Source: Aporhodopirellula rubra (lineage in GTDB: Bacteria > Planctomycetota > Planctomycetia > Pirellulales > Pirellulaceae). From it: a DNA stretch of 64,000 nucleotides. The notes under the pieces were generated by a model. The model was not told where the DNA came from and made no database searches. It saw only the letters and a program-made list of their open reading frames with translations. The position numbers and the translations under genes are program-made. Shown here piece after piece: positions 1-8,895 of the stretch. Location: NCBI RefSeq assembly GCF_014192335.1, contig NZ_JACHXU010000015.1:105156-169155 (forward strand). Direction: 5' to 3'. Positions within the stretch are counted from its first letter, which is position 1. Each line of letters opens with the position of its first letter.

Positions 1-99
1 AAATTACATTGGCACCAACGCCACTGGCACGAAGGACCTAGGAAACCGACTCAGCGGTGTTGTCATCCAGGGTGCCGCAAACAACACGATCGGCGGCAC
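1..99 (+). repeat. Exact 99-bp repeat, copy 1 (other copy 550-648)
   Basis: Bases 1-99 are identical to 550-648, an offset of 549 bp (183 codons), in frame within the beta-helix coding region. The match may extend left beyond the window. Identity at silent positions points to recent duplication or gene conversion. Confidence 0.95.
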
Positions 100-1531
100 C
101 ACCGCAACGGCGCGAAACATCATTTCTGGCAACGATGAATTTGGCGTGCGGATATTTGAAACCGGATCTGGAGCCAACATCATCGCGAGCAACTACATCG
201 GCACTGCTCTCGACGGAGCCTCCGATCTTGGAAACTCTCTCAGCGGTGTGCTGCTATCCAATTCACCCAACAACAATATCGATGGCAACGTAATCTCAGG
301 CAACGATGAATTTGGAGTCTACCTGCTCGGCGTCGACTCCACAGGCAACACGGTTCAAGGAAACCACATCGGCACGGACGCGACCGGTCTCAACCCGGTT
401 GGTAACGCCGGAAGTGGAGTCGTGATCAGTAACGCGTCCCAGAATCTCATTGGCGGAACGACTCCAGAATCCCGAAACGTGATTTCCGGTAACCTCAGGT
501 CTGGGGTGTACCTGATCCGTGACGGTGCAACCGCTAACCGGGTCGAAGGAAATTACATTGGCACCAACGCCACTGGCACGAAGGACCTAGGAAACCGACT
601 CAGCGGTGTTGTCATCCAGGGTGCCGCAAACAACACGATCGGCGGCACAGTGTCTGGCACAGGTAATACAATCGCCAACAACGGATTGAGCGGCATACGC
701 GTGCTTGACAATCAAGCAATCGACAATGCGATTCATCGCAATTCGATCGTATCGAATATTGGCCTAGGAATCGATCTAGCCGGTGACGGCGCAACCGTTA
801 ATGATACTAACGACGCAGACATGGGACCCAACCGCCTACAAAACACGGCAACCACGTTAGAAATCGAAGTCACCGAGACTGGGACCACCGCGTTGATCGA
901 TTTTGAGTACCAAGTTGATACGCTACCAGACAATGCGACCTTCCCGCTGACGGTGGAGTTCTTCTTATCCGATTCCAATGGCCAGGGAATCCACTATCTC
1001 ACTGACAATCTTTACAGCACCACCGATCAAACGGTGGGACTGAAGCCATTCAGCCAAAGTTTCTTGGTCAGTTCATTCCCCTTTACTCCTGAATACGGTA
1101 GCGCGACGGTTACCGATGCGGCGGGCAATACGAGCGAGTTCAGTTCAGCAGTGCTGATCGCCTTCGGAAGTGGCGGCAGTAGCGAACCACTCGCCGCACT
1201 TTCGCCAACACCAGCGGCCGCGCATGACCCGCTGGATGTTAATCGAAATGGAAGCATTACGGCGATCGATGCTTTATTGGTTATCAATGCGTTGAACGCA
1301 AAAGATGCACAACAGGCGAAATCAGCAGACGATTCGGGAGCTAGCCGCGACGTCAACGGTGATGGACGGGTAACTGCATTGGACGCCCTCGTGATCATCA
1401 ATCGTGTGAACGAGAATGATTCGCCATCCAAGGGAATCAGCACAGTCGAACTCTACGACGCCGCCTTCGCTAAATGGGATGACGATGCACTTGCCAGCGA
1501 AGAGAGTGCCCTGGAAGATCTTCTGTTCTGA
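1..1531 (+). CDS. Secreted beta-helix protein with dockerin type I-like tail (5' truncated)
   Basis: The reading frame is open from base 2, so the start lies outside the window; the ATG at 146 is internal. The visible part has about 270 residues of degenerate repeats of the type G-N-x-I-S-G-N and N-x-I-G-T, typical of right-handed parallel beta-helix proteins. A beta-sandwich-like stretch follows. Near the C-terminus are two EF-hand-like, dockerin type I segments (DVNRNGS...DALLVINALN from about 1234, and DVNGDGR...DALVIINRVN from about 1348), each with the Asp/Asn calcium pattern. The last 30 residues are acidic. Planctomycetes carry many such large cell-surface proteins; a binding or scaffold role is inferred, and no catalytic residues were identified. 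A 99-bp exact duplication lies inside the helix region (see repeats). It ends convergently, 50 bp from the aminotransferase gene. Confidence 0.8.
   Translation, partial: NYIGTNATGTKDLGNRLSGVVIQGAANNTIGGTTATARNIISGNDEFGVRIFETGSGANIIASNYIGTALDGASDLGNSLSGVLLSNSPNNNIDGNVISGNDEFGVYLLGVDSTGNTVQGNHIGTDATGLNPVGNAGSGVVISNASQNLIGGTTPESRNVISGNLRSGVYLIRDGATANRVEGNYIGTNATGTKDLGNRLSGVVIQGAANNTIGGTVSGTGNTIANNGLSGIRVLDNQAIDNAIHRNSIVSNIGLGIDLAGDGATVNDTNDADMGPNRLQNTATTLEIEVTETGTTALIDFEYQVDTLPDNATFPLTVEFFLSDSNGQGIHYLTDNLYSTTDQTVGLKPFSQSFLVSSFPFTPEYGSATVTDAAGNTSEFSSAVLIAFGSGGSSEPLAALSPTPAAAHDPLDVNRNGSITAIDALLVINALNAKDAQQAKSADDSGASRDVNGDGRVTALDALVIINRVNENDSPSKGISTVELYDAAFAKWDDDALASEESALEDLLF
550..648 (+). repeat. 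Exact 99-bp repeat, copy 2 (other copy 1-99)
   Basis: This is the second copy of the in-frame beta-helix repeat. The copies diverge at the next base (649), where the downstream helix coil changes. Shorter similarity (the word aacgatgaatttgg at 131 and 302) shows further, older repetition in the same gene. Confidence 0.95.
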
Positions 1532-1580
1532 AGCATCAACGCAGAGCACCTAATCGAATAACACAAATTACAACTTCGAC

Positions 1581-2756
1581 CTAGACACGCGTTGGGCAAG
1601 TCAATGCCTCTACGGAGGCAGTTCGTCGCAGTTGCGAAATAACGTTGATGACCCGACTTTGATCAGCTTCGCTCATCGACGAACCACTGGGCAAGCACAG
1701 CCCGTCACGAAAAAGACGCTCAGCGACTTCGCCGCCGACATGACGACAGTCGCGATATGCTGGTTGAAGGTGCATCGGCTTCCACACCGGACGCGCCTCA
1801 ATATTTTCAGCTTCTAATGCCAAGCGAATTTGTTCACGATCACACCCCAATGCGTTCGGATCGATTGTCATCGCAGTCAACCAGCGAGTGGAATGGAATC
1901 CATCTGGTTCTGGCATAAAACAGATGCCGGGTAGGTTGCTCAGATGCCGCTGATAAACCTGAAAGATCTCACGACGACGATTTACTCGATCTTCCAATAC
2001 CTGCAATTGCCCTCGGCCAATTGCAGCGAGAAGGTTGCTCATGCGGTAATTGTAACCCATCACGGTATGCTCGTAGTGGGGAGCCGGATCTCGTGCCTGC
2101 GTCGCAAGATATCGAGCCTGCTTCGCCCAAGATTCATCGTCAGTGACCAGCATCCCACCACCCGAAGTGGTAATGATTTTATTGCCATTAAACGAAAAAC
2201 AGCCCAATTGGCCAAAACTGCCAGCTGGTTTACCACTCAATTTTGCTCCAAGCGATTCGGCGGCATCTTCAATGATGGGCACACCGAACGATTCACAAAT
2301 CTCACTAATCATGGCGTAGTTCGCGCACTGTCCATTGACGTCGACCACCATCACAGCGGCCGGTAACTTGCCAACTTGCGAGCATCGATCCAGTTCCTCT
2401 GCGAGCAGCATGGGATCCATGTTCCAGGTCGATTCCTCACTATCAATAAAGACCGGCTTGGCATTCGCGTACCGAATGGAATTTGCTGTCGCCACAAAGG
2501 TCATTGTTGACGTGAACACCTCTTGTTCTGGCTGCACATCCAACAATCGAAGCGACAGATGCAGGGCCGCGGTACCGCTCGCGACCGCGACGGCATGTTT
2601 GCGCCCAACAACGCCTGCGAACTCTTGCTCGAACGCATCAACGTGGGGGCCCAACGGTGCGATCCAATTGGAATCAAACGCGTCTAATAGCAATTCACGT
2701 TCCCGAGCTCCCATGTGAGGCGGGGAAAGAAATAGTCGCTGAGATGAAAAGCTCAT
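1581..2756 (-). CDS. DegT/DnrJ/EryC1/StrS-family PLP aminotransferase
   Basis: This 391-residue protein has the usual length for sugar aminotransferases of this fold-type I family. Visible hallmarks are SGTAALHLSL near residue 60 (cofactor phosphate binding), IIEDAAESLGA near 160 (the Asp facing the PLP ring nitrogen), and FSFNGNKIITTSGGG near 190 with the Schiff-base lysine. Such enzymes aminate a 4-keto (or 3-keto) nucleotide sugar in the cytoplasm with glutamate as donor. A CapD/PglF-type 4,6-dehydratase in the same locus (10290-12290) would supply a 4-keto-6-deoxy substrate, so a UDP-4-amino-4,6-dideoxy-HexNAc product is likely but inferred. The gene faces left, at the far end of the polysaccharide locus and divergent from the sugar transferase. 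Confidence 0.9.
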   Translation of the reverse strand: MSFSSQRLFLSPPHMGARERELLLDAFDSNWIAPLGPHVDAFEQEFAGVVGRKHAVAVASGTAALHLSLRLLDVQPEQEVFTSTMTFVATANSIRYANAKPVFIDSEESTWNMDPMLLAEELDRCSQVGKLPAAVMVVDVNGQCANYAMISEICESFGVPIIEDAAESLGAKLSGKPAGSFGQLGCFSFNGNKIITTSGGGMLVTDDESWAKQARYLATQARDPAPHYEHTVMGYNYRMSNLLAAIGRGQLQVLEDRVNRRREIFQVYQRHLSNLPGICFMPEPDGFHSTRWLTAMTIDPNALGCDREQIRLALEAENIEARPVWKPMHLQPAYRDCRHVGGEVAERLFRDGLCLPSGSSMSEADQSRVINVISQLRRTASVEALTCPTRV

Positions 2757-3104
2757 GGTAGCAACAAGTCAAAAATTGGAAGGAGTTATCGAATGAGTAT
2801 CAATTGGGATCCTATTCTACTTTGCCCAGCCTCATTATCACATTCCATCTTTGGCCCTTCTTTGTATTCACTGATCACCGACGATCACCCAGTGAAGACG
2901 ACTAATCAGGAATCGACTCAGCCGTCATTGAGAGGGCCTTCAGCGTCCCAACGCATCCTGGTTTTCGTTAGGAAAACAGCTGCCATTGCTGTTCGTGTAT
3001 GGCAAAATATCGACTGAGAACTACAATATTCAGGAGGTTGTGAATCCTCTCTGGGGCACTCGCCAACAATACTCTGCTGCTTCTCCTACTTTCATGCCTC
3101 CCCC
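2757..3104. other. Intergenic region, divergent promoters expected
   Basis: This 348-bp gap separates the leftward aminotransferase from the rightward sugar transferase, so promoters for both should lie here. I see no convincing ORF, hairpin or operator. A short direct repeat (gatcacc at about 2874 and 2884) is the only pattern noticed. Confidence 0.5.
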
Positions 3105-3689
3105 ATGACAAAACGAGTATTCGATATCGTGGTGGCATCGTTGCTCCTGATCTTGCTGGCACCTCTGCTAATCGTCGTCGCGGTATTGGTACGCACCGAT
3201 GGTGGCCCCATTTTTTTCCGAGCCGTTCGTGCGGGTCGGGACAAAAAACCCATTTCGATCCCCAAGTTCCGTAGCATGATCGTGGATGCGGATGCGTTTC
3301 TCGATTCCGCTGGACGGCCTACGAAGAACCGAATCACACGCGTCGGCCGTTTTTTACGCCGGTTCAGCTTGGATGAGCTTCCGCAGCTCTTCAGTGTGAT
3401 GGTGGGCACGATGTCGATCGTAGGACCGCGTCCGATTCAGATTTCCGATGCCGAGGAGATCGACGTTCAGTTCGATCCGCGATTCGCAGTGAGACCTGGA
3501 ATCACGGGGCTGGCCCAGGTCTCTGGTCGTAATGAGATCACATGGACGAAACGTTTTGAACTGGACTGCCAATATGTCCGCGAATGGTCACTCTGGCTCG
3601 ATTTGCGAATTCTATTGCAAACAACCACAGTGGTTCTTTGTGGAACGGGAATGAGCATGGATCGAAATCCGGATCAAGCGAGACCGTGA
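3105..3689 (+). CDS. Sugar-1-phosphate transferase (bacterial sugar transferase / PglC-WcaJ family)
   Basis: This 194-residue protein resembles the short PglC-type monotopic phosphoglycosyl transferases. It opens with KRVFDIVVAS and a hydrophobic helix (residues 8-30), then PIFFRAVRAGRDKKPISIPKFRSM, then SLDELPQLFSVMVGTMSIVGPRP, and ends with PGITGLAQVSGRN; all are family signatures, the DE pair holding the catalytic Asp. It would transfer a sugar-1-phosphate to undecaprenyl phosphate at the inner membrane and so start repeat-unit synthesis. It is the only gene of the locus on the plus strand. Its last 16 bases (3674-3689) overlap the 3' end of the convergent sulfotransferase gene. ATG 3105 is the natural start, although no clear ribosome-binding site is present. 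Confidence 0.9.
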   Translation: MTKRVFDIVVASLLLILLAPLLIVVAVLVRTDGGPIFFRAVRAGRDKKPISIPKFRSMIVDADAFLDSAGRPTKNRITRVGRFLRRFSLDELPQLFSVMVGTMSIVGPRPIQISDAEEIDVQFDPRFAVRPGITGLAQVSGRNEITWTKRFELDCQYVREWSLWLDLRILLQTTTVVLCGTGMSMDRNPDQARP

Positions 3690-4666
3690 CCAAACGGTGT
3701 CTGATCGAGTCGCTCGAACGCTTCTGCGACTTTTCCGTAGATCGGATCTGAGTTGGCGTCTCGTTTATTCGCTTGCAATGCCATTGGCATCATTTCGATG
3801 TTTTCTAGCCTGGCGCCCTGTCGTTCGAGCAACCCAGAAATTTCCTTGATCGTCGTTGCCGGATCGGAGCAAAAGTCTTCGTACTGGACGCATAGCTTTC
3901 GGTCGTCGGACAATCGGTCAAACTGTTGCTGGAATCCATTCTCAATATGCCACACTTGTCCTGCAACTTGGTCCCAGGCTGGTAGTTTTTTCAACTGATC
4001 ATAGGCACATGGAATCAGCGACATCCATTTATCCTCCGACCCTAACATCTCTCGTCGCATTTGAAAGATCGACATCGCGTTTTGGATCCGATCACGACGA
4101 ATCCAAACGAAAATGCTTTTGGGAATCTCTGCTTGCATTCGCTCAGCATACCACCCCGCCATCAAGGGTTTGAATGCAATCGGACGAAGATTGACCTGCG
4201 ACATTCGACTGATGGTCAGGCGGAGCGATGCCCAATCAACCGAGTTTCGATCATCATCGGTCGGTTCCCTGAGCGATGAGTAGCGAAGATGCTTTGCCCA
4301 GAAGTATCCGAATTCATGTGCTCCTGCTGGAACCTTCGTCTGGCCGTAATGGGAGTTAATTTCCGTTGGCCGCTCGGAATCCAACAGTTTTTTCGAAAGC
4401 TTCAAGCCTACGACTGGCGCTTCCCAAAATGCCGCCGTCAAGTTGCTGATGTAGTCAACTGGCAAGTGAGCTGCAATGGATTGATAGAGCAATGTCGTAC
4501 CACTACGCGGCACTCCGAATACGTAAACGCTCGGATGATCTGATGAGTCGTTGACGTGAAGGCTTTGGTCGAAAGATCTCAAACTTGCGTTGAGCCGCTC
4601 CAAGAACGACTCCTCTTCATCGTCCTTTTGGTACTTTCCAACCATTTCAGGGTCAGTTCTCTTCAT
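3674..4666 (-). CDS. Sulfotransferase-family protein
   Basis: The start is set at the ATG ending at 4666 because it overlaps the upstream glycosyltransferase stop in an ATGA arrangement, giving 330 residues; a longer frame reaches 4753 but would overlap that gene by 90 bp. Near residue 45, VYVFGVPRSGTTLLYQSI matches the PAPS 5'-phosphosulfate-binding loop. IFVWIRRDRIQNAMSIFQMRRE later matches the 3'-phosphate-binding region (Arg...Ser). It probably transfers sulfate from PAPS to a sugar of the nascent polysaccharide or its lipid-linked precursor in the cytoplasm, making the exopolysaccharide sulfated. It is the last gene of the leftward chain. The substrate is not known from sequence; glycolipid or other acceptors are possible. 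Confidence 0.85.
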   Translation of the reverse strand: MKRTDPEMVGKYQKDDEEESFLERLNASLRSFDQSLHVNDSSDHPSVYVFGVPRSGTTLLYQSIAAHLPVDYISNLTAAFWEAPVVGLKLSKKLLDSERPTEINSHYGQTKVPAGAHEFGYFWAKHLRYSSLREPTDDDRNSVDWASLRLTISRMSQVNLRPIAFKPLMAGWYAERMQAEIPKSIFVWIRRDRIQNAMSIFQMRREMLGSEDKWMSLIPCAYDQLKKLPAWDQVAGQVWHIENGFQQQFDRLSDDRKLCVQYEDFCSDPATTIKEISGLLERQGARLENIEMMPMALQANKRDANSDPIYGKVAEAFERLDQTPFGHGLA

Positions 4667-5880
4667 GAACAAATTCTCTTGGAAAGAAGCTCTGAATACT
4701 CGTGTTCGAGCATCACGTGGCGGTCTGATGGCTGGAATTCCCGAAGCACCCATTCTCTGGCATCGCGTCCGAATTGGCGACGCATGTTGTCATCGTGACA
4801 AAGGCGGATGACACAATCCGCCATCGCGTTGCTGTCATGAACAGGAACTAAAAATCCGGTGATACCGTCCCGAACTCCATCGCGACATCCGACGGTATCG
4901 AAAGCGACAGTCGGAATTGACATTGCCGACGCTTCGAGCACCGCGTTCGAGAAACCCTCGCGATAAGAGGGAAACAATAGAAGATCCATGGCGGCGTAGT
5001 ATTTCTCAATCGCCTCCACGTTTCCGACGATGTGAACTCGCGAATCTAAATTGAGCGCCTGCAAAATTTCGTCGACATCACCTCGTCGTGGTTCGTTACT
5101 TGCGCCCGCAATAATCAAATGGCTAGCTGGCGAGAATTCACGAACGCGTTGCCACGTCTCCCAGAGCTCTTTGACGCCTTTGTCGCGAGTAAGACGTCCT
5201 ACAAACCCGACGACGAAGTCAGACTCGGCAATCCCAAGCTCGCTTCGAGATGACGTCGCATAATTCGACCGAACGTGTTCTGGATTGAAACGTCCGTCCG
5301 CATCAACGCCTTGAGCTGACCCGCTTCCAGGTACAACCATTTTCGCTTGATCACCAATACCGAGCGAGATCAACTCGTCGCGAACAGACGGGCTCACCAA
5401 GATAATTCGATGAGCTAATGCGCAAGAGACGCGTTCACTAGTGAGCAACAAGAACTTCAAAACGCCGGTCGCTGTCATGTGTGGAAGCCCGCGCACCGTA
5501 TAGACGCGGCAGGGAACTCGGGCTAACCAAGACGCAATCCCTCCAACGAGCCCACCCTTTGGAGTGTGGCAATGGACGATTTCAGGGCGCCAACGGCGGA
5601 GGATTCTTGTGGTTTGCACAAGCGCGATGAAGTCCTGAACAGGGCTAAAACTCCTCGAAAGATTAACACTACCAATCTCAATGTTAAGATACTCAGCGAC
5701 CTCATCGCTCTTCTTCCAGCTTCCGGTAGAGCTAATGGCCTTAATTGCGAATCCCTTTTGCTTTAGATGGGCCACGACAGCAGGAAACAACCGGTACAGA
5801 GTCTGCGGGACCGTGGTAATCTGCACTACAAGCGGTCGCGAAGAACCGACCATTGAGTCCGATTGCGAAACCATGGTCAT
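4663..5880 (-). CDS. Glycosyltransferase family 4-like
   Basis: This 405-residue GT-B glycosyltransferase has an N-terminal acceptor domain with PEIVHCHTPKGGLVG and a C-terminal donor domain with VGFVGRLTRDKGVKEL. The signature FPSYREGFSNAVLEASA contains the EX7E pair typical of retaining GT4 enzymes. It should add one hexose-type residue to the lipid-linked repeat unit on the cytoplasmic face. Both ends overlap neighbouring genes by 4 bp (ATGA at 4663-4666 and 5877-5880), so translation is probably coupled. Donor and linkage cannot be read from the sequence. It is the only classical glycosyltransferase visible in the locus. Confidence 0.9.
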   Translation of the reverse strand: MTMVSQSDSMVGSSRPLVVQITTVPQTLYRLFPAVVAHLKQKGFAIKAISSTGSWKKSDEVAEYLNIEIGSVNLSRSFSPVQDFIALVQTTRILRRWRPEIVHCHTPKGGLVGGIASWLARVPCRVYTVRGLPHMTATGVLKFLLLTSERVSCALAHRIILVSPSVRDELISLGIGDQAKMVVPGSGSAQGVDADGRFNPEHVRSNYATSSRSELGIAESDFVVGFVGRLTRDKGVKELWETWQRVREFSPASHLIIAGASNEPRRGDVDEILQALNLDSRVHIVGNVEAIEKYYAAMDLLLFPSYREGFSNAVLEASAMSIPTVAFDTVGCRDGVRDGITGFLVPVHDSNAMADCVIRLCHDDNMRRQFGRDAREWVLREFQPSDRHVMLEHEYSELLSKRICS

Positions 5881-6947
5881 TCTTTTGACTCGCAGACAGG
5901 AGACACTGTTGCTCGATATGCTGGAAAATAGCCACTCGCCAACAGCGAATCAGTCGTTACCGACAATTCCGCGGATCGTTGATTGACCAATCGCTCATAT
6001 AAACTGGGATTGATAACCGATTCAGCCACCTTGAATGGAATAGGCTCTCCGCCGAAGCCTTTCTTAAAATAGAAAAGCGAATCGTCTGGCTTCAGGCCAC
6101 CACCAATATGCAGATACCTATATGAGCGCTCAGCCGCCCAACGGCATGACTCATCATAAAGGAAATTACTCACACCCAATCGATTCGCGCCCGATGCAGT
6201 CCCGACTAAATGCAAATGACATATTTCCCCACATGGCAACATCATCGCTGACGCAATTACTTCGTTCCCTTTAGCAACTTCGAAAATATAAAGATCGAGA
6301 TATCTCGCTAGCACGTCAAAGTAGGCATCCGGGAAGTAGTAATACGACGAAGCCTCAATGCGATCCATCGTCTCGGTGTACAGGCGACGAAAAACCGAGT
6401 CACTCGCGACATCTTGAGGGTTCGCCTGAAACCATCGGCCCTCGACACCGTTCTTACGGGCTTTTCGAACTTTGGTACGAGCTCGTGAGTCGAATCGGCT
6501 CCAACAGCAGTCGTAACCATCATGCGTTGCAATCGCAAGCGTTTGATTGTGAACCCGACTAGAAATTGACGGGTCACATGCAAGAAATTCATCCCGGCCG
6601 GGAACGAGCCCGCTCAATCTCAGAAATTCGCTGACGATGCCTGTGTCACGAAAATACATTTTGCAGGCGGTGCGAAACGCCAACCACTCTCGCTCAGGCA
6701 CGCTCTTCGGCCCGTAAACCCCCGAATATCCATAGGGCGACGCAACATCAAAACACCCATCATGCCCATCGATCCCTCGCTTCAAAAAAGGATAGATGAT
6801 CGGACCATCCTCCCAAACCGCGATTTGCCAGACCGCGTTATCCGATGCTTCCGACGCGAGACCATATCCATCGGTAAAATAAAAATCCGGGTACTCTAAT
6901 CCAATATCGCGTGCTTCCTTTGCCGCCAGTACGCGTAAATTACTCAT
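5877..6947 (-). CDS. FemAB/GNAT-type aminoacyl- or acyltransferase-like protein
   Basis: This 356-residue protein resembles the FemAB-like/BioF2 group of duplicated GNAT-fold proteins often found in polysaccharide and exosortase loci. Visible signs are RARTKVRKARKNGVEGRWF in the middle (a basic stretch typical of the group) and CHLHLVGTASGANRLGVSNFLYDESCRWAAERSYRYLHIGGGL in short segments near residue 270, ending with FYFKKGFGG, which resembles the FKxxFG of lipid II:glycine transferases. In this operon it may acylate or aminoacylate an amino sugar of the repeat unit, which is inference. It overlaps the GT4 gene by 4 bp; about 100 bp separate its start from the membrane-protein gene upstream. 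Confidence 0.7.
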   Translation of the reverse strand: MSNLRVLAAKEARDIGLEYPDFYFTDGYGLASEASDNAVWQIAVWEDGPIIYPFLKRGIDGHDGCFDVASPYGYSGVYGPKSVPEREWLAFRTACKMYFRDTGIVSEFLRLSGLVPGRDEFLACDPSISSRVHNQTLAIATHDGYDCCWSRFDSRARTKVRKARKNGVEGRWFQANPQDVASDSVFRRLYTETMDRIEASSYYYFPDAYFDVLARYLDLYIFEVAKGNEVIASAMMLPCGEICHLHLVGTASGANRLGVSNFLYDESCRWAAERSYRYLHIGGGLKPDDSLFYFKKGFGGEPIPFKVAESVINPSLYERLVNQRSAELSVTTDSLLASGYFPAYRATVSPVCESKE

Positions 6948-7045
6948 CGAACATTCTCATGCACATTAAACTCTCGAAAAAACACCGACCCCTGCAATCC
7001 AACAATCCTACCAGAGCCAGATCTAGCAAGGAAAATCCGGCTTCA

Positions 7046-8308
7046 CTAGCCACTAGCAGCACGTTCCCTAACAACTTTCTGCGTTTGCAGGACCGGCCCT
7101 GATATCAGAAGTAGAATCGCCGGAATCGCCATCATTTTCTGACGGACCGCAAGCCCCATATTATAGGAATAGCTAAGGTGAAACGCGAGAAAGATCAAAA
7201 CATAGATCGAACCGACTACCATCGGCTTCCTTAGCAACTGCAGCTTTGATGGCAAGCGACGTACGAACCAACCATGAACGAGTAGGAATGTCAATACAAA
7301 TGACTCCATTCCAAGAATCAGCCATGCCGGCGTCCCCCAAAACTGAGGGGGCGGTGACAATGCGAGAATGAACAATCCCGTCACAACTGGAATCGGATTA
7401 CTTTGTTGATAGATTGCGGTCGAACCAATTGACTTCCGGCTTTGGAAACTTGCATCAAGCGACCCTGTCAAGCCTTCATCTCTAACGCCTTGCATGAATC
7501 CTGGCCTCGCTAATTCGATCGCGTAAAAAGCTCCAATTCCGACAATGCTAAATGCCAAACAAGCACTAATTGCCTTACCCACACTCTGGGTAGGTTGAAC
7601 GAAACCAAAGACGAGGCCGCCTAACCACGCCGCTGCGATGTGCGGGCGTAAAAAAAACACCAAAGCCGACCCGAAAAACAAACCCGCCTTTGAACCCACT
7701 GTACGCGTGCGACCAGGTGGATACAAAACGCCATTCAAGATCAAGCCGATCCCGAAAAGCAACATTCCCTCCTTCAAGTTCAGGGGCGCCCATGCCAGAC
7801 AAGACGGCAACAAAAGAGACAGCACAACTAGCCAGACTGGACAGCGTCGCCCCTCGAAGTAACGACAGACAGAACTCAAAGTCAGCAACATCCCAGTGAA
7901 TCCAACCATCCCATTAAAACCATAGATAATCCATGGACTAGCGTTGGTTAATGCGTAGAACATTCCAAGTAACAAGCGGTAGCCTTTATTACCGACCACC
8001 AGAAACTCCGTTGGCTTGAACCCACCATCAAGCAATCGCGCGGCAACGACCCTCGCTTCGATTTCATGGATTGTCCCGTCATTAAAGTCGGCATCATTAA
8101 TGCCCGCGTACATCCCACAGAGAGTCGCTATCGACCAGACAAATGCGGAGGCAACGACAAAAGGAGCCACTCTTCGAAGTGATTGCTCTTTACGACAGAC
8201 ACGAAACGCCTGCCACACCATGACCCAAAGCATGACCGCGAATGCCCCGATTGCGAATAACTCAGTGAGCACAGGTAATAACACTTCGCAAGGGAAGACA
8301 CATGTCAT
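7046..8308 (-). CDS. Polytopic membrane protein, EpsG/Wzy-like polymerase candidate
   Basis: This 420-residue protein has roughly ten hydrophobic segments, a short N-terminus and a large loop around residues 270-310. Its position between acyltransferase and FemAB genes of a Wzx/Wzy-type locus, and its topology, suit an EpsG-like O-antigen/EPS polymerase that joins repeat units in the periplasm. Wzy proteins are too divergent for motif-based proof, and I see no defining motif. The start codon overlaps the stop of the acyltransferase gene by 4 bp (8305-8308). A second protein with a clear Wzy_C domain is encoded at 14718-17435, so one of the two may be a ligase or have another role. Confidence 0.6.
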   Translation of the reverse strand: MTCVFPCEVLLPVLTELFAIGAFAVMLWVMVWQAFRVCRKEQSLRRVAPFVVASAFVWSIATLCGMYAGINDADFNDGTIHEIEARVVAARLLDGGFKPTEFLVVGNKGYRLLLGMFYALTNASPWIIYGFNGMVGFTGMLLTLSSVCRYFEGRRCPVWLVVLSLLLPSCLAWAPLNLKEGMLLFGIGLILNGVLYPPGRTRTVGSKAGLFFGSALVFFLRPHIAAAWLGGLVFGFVQPTQSVGKAISACLAFSIVGIGAFYAIELARPGFMQGVRDEGLTGSLDASFQSRKSIGSTAIYQQSNPIPVVTGLFILALSPPPQFWGTPAWLILGMESFVLTFLLVHGWFVRRLPSKLQLLRKPMVVGSIYVLIFLAFHLSYSYNMGLAVRQKMMAIPAILLLISGPVLQTQKVVRERAASG

Positions 8309-8895
8309 TTCTCAATTGTTTGTAACTGCGAAACCATACCGATCTTCTTAGCTGGCACACCACCGACAATGGAACCTCGCTCAACTGCGCGGTTGACGAC
8401 CGCCCCTGCGGCAACGATTGAGCGTTGCTCAACAACAACTCCGGCTAGCAACCGTACTCCGCAGCCAACCCAAACATCTTCATGGATTGCGATAGGAGCC
8501 AGCTTATTCGGATTGTACTTAATGGGAAGCAAAATATTTTGGTACGAATGATTAAAACTAATCAACGACACTTGATGGGCAATTGAAACATTGTCGCCGA
8601 CTGAGACACCACCCGCTGCATCGATATAGCACATCGCGTGGATACTTACGTTTGATCCGATGCTCAACCCGCTCCAATTCCGAACACAAACAAATTTCCC
8701 AACGTACACATTGTCACCACAATCCTTTATCAGTGACTTCAGGATACAATACCTCAATGCAATAGCAAAAGGGCCATCGAAGATCCCTGAAGACGACCAA
8801 AGGAACTCACGAAGTTTGACCGGAACGATGGACAGGCAGGAAGAAAAGGCCTTCAGCAAGAAGGCATATCTCCCAAACTTTTCACGCCCTCTCAT
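8305..8895 (-). CDS. Hexapeptide-repeat (LbH) O- or N-acetyltransferase
   Basis: This 196-residue protein has the imperfect [LIV]-G-x4 hexapeptide pattern of left-handed beta-helix acyltransferases: SIGSNVSIHAMCYIDAAGG, then VSVGDNVSIAHQVSLISFNH, then IAIHEDVWVGCGVRLLAGV. It closes with the maltose/galactoside acetyltransferase ending AAGAVV...GSIVGGVPAKKIG. The likely catalytic His is in ISFNHSYQ. Such enzymes use acetyl-CoA in the cytoplasm as trimers. It may acetylate the amino sugar made by the dehydratase/aminotransferase pair (PglD-like role) or decorate the repeat unit with O-acetyl groups; the sequence does not decide. It overlaps the flippase gene by 4 bp (8892-8895). Confidence 0.85.
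   Translation of the reverse strand: MRGREKFGRYAFLLKAFSSCLSIVPVKLREFLWSSSGIFDGPFAIALRYCILKSLIKDCGDNVYVGKFVCVRNWSGLSIGSNVSIHAMCYIDAAGGVSVGDNVSIAHQVSLISFNHSYQNILLPIKYNPNKLAPIAIHEDVWVGCGVRLLAGVVVEQRSIVAAGAVVNRAVERGSIVGGVPAKKIGMVSQLQTIEK

Noticed and set aside
7046-8308. Confident naming of this gene as the Wzy polymerase
   Set aside because: Wzy proteins lack reliable motifs, and a separate Wzy_C protein exists in the locus, so only candidate status is given.
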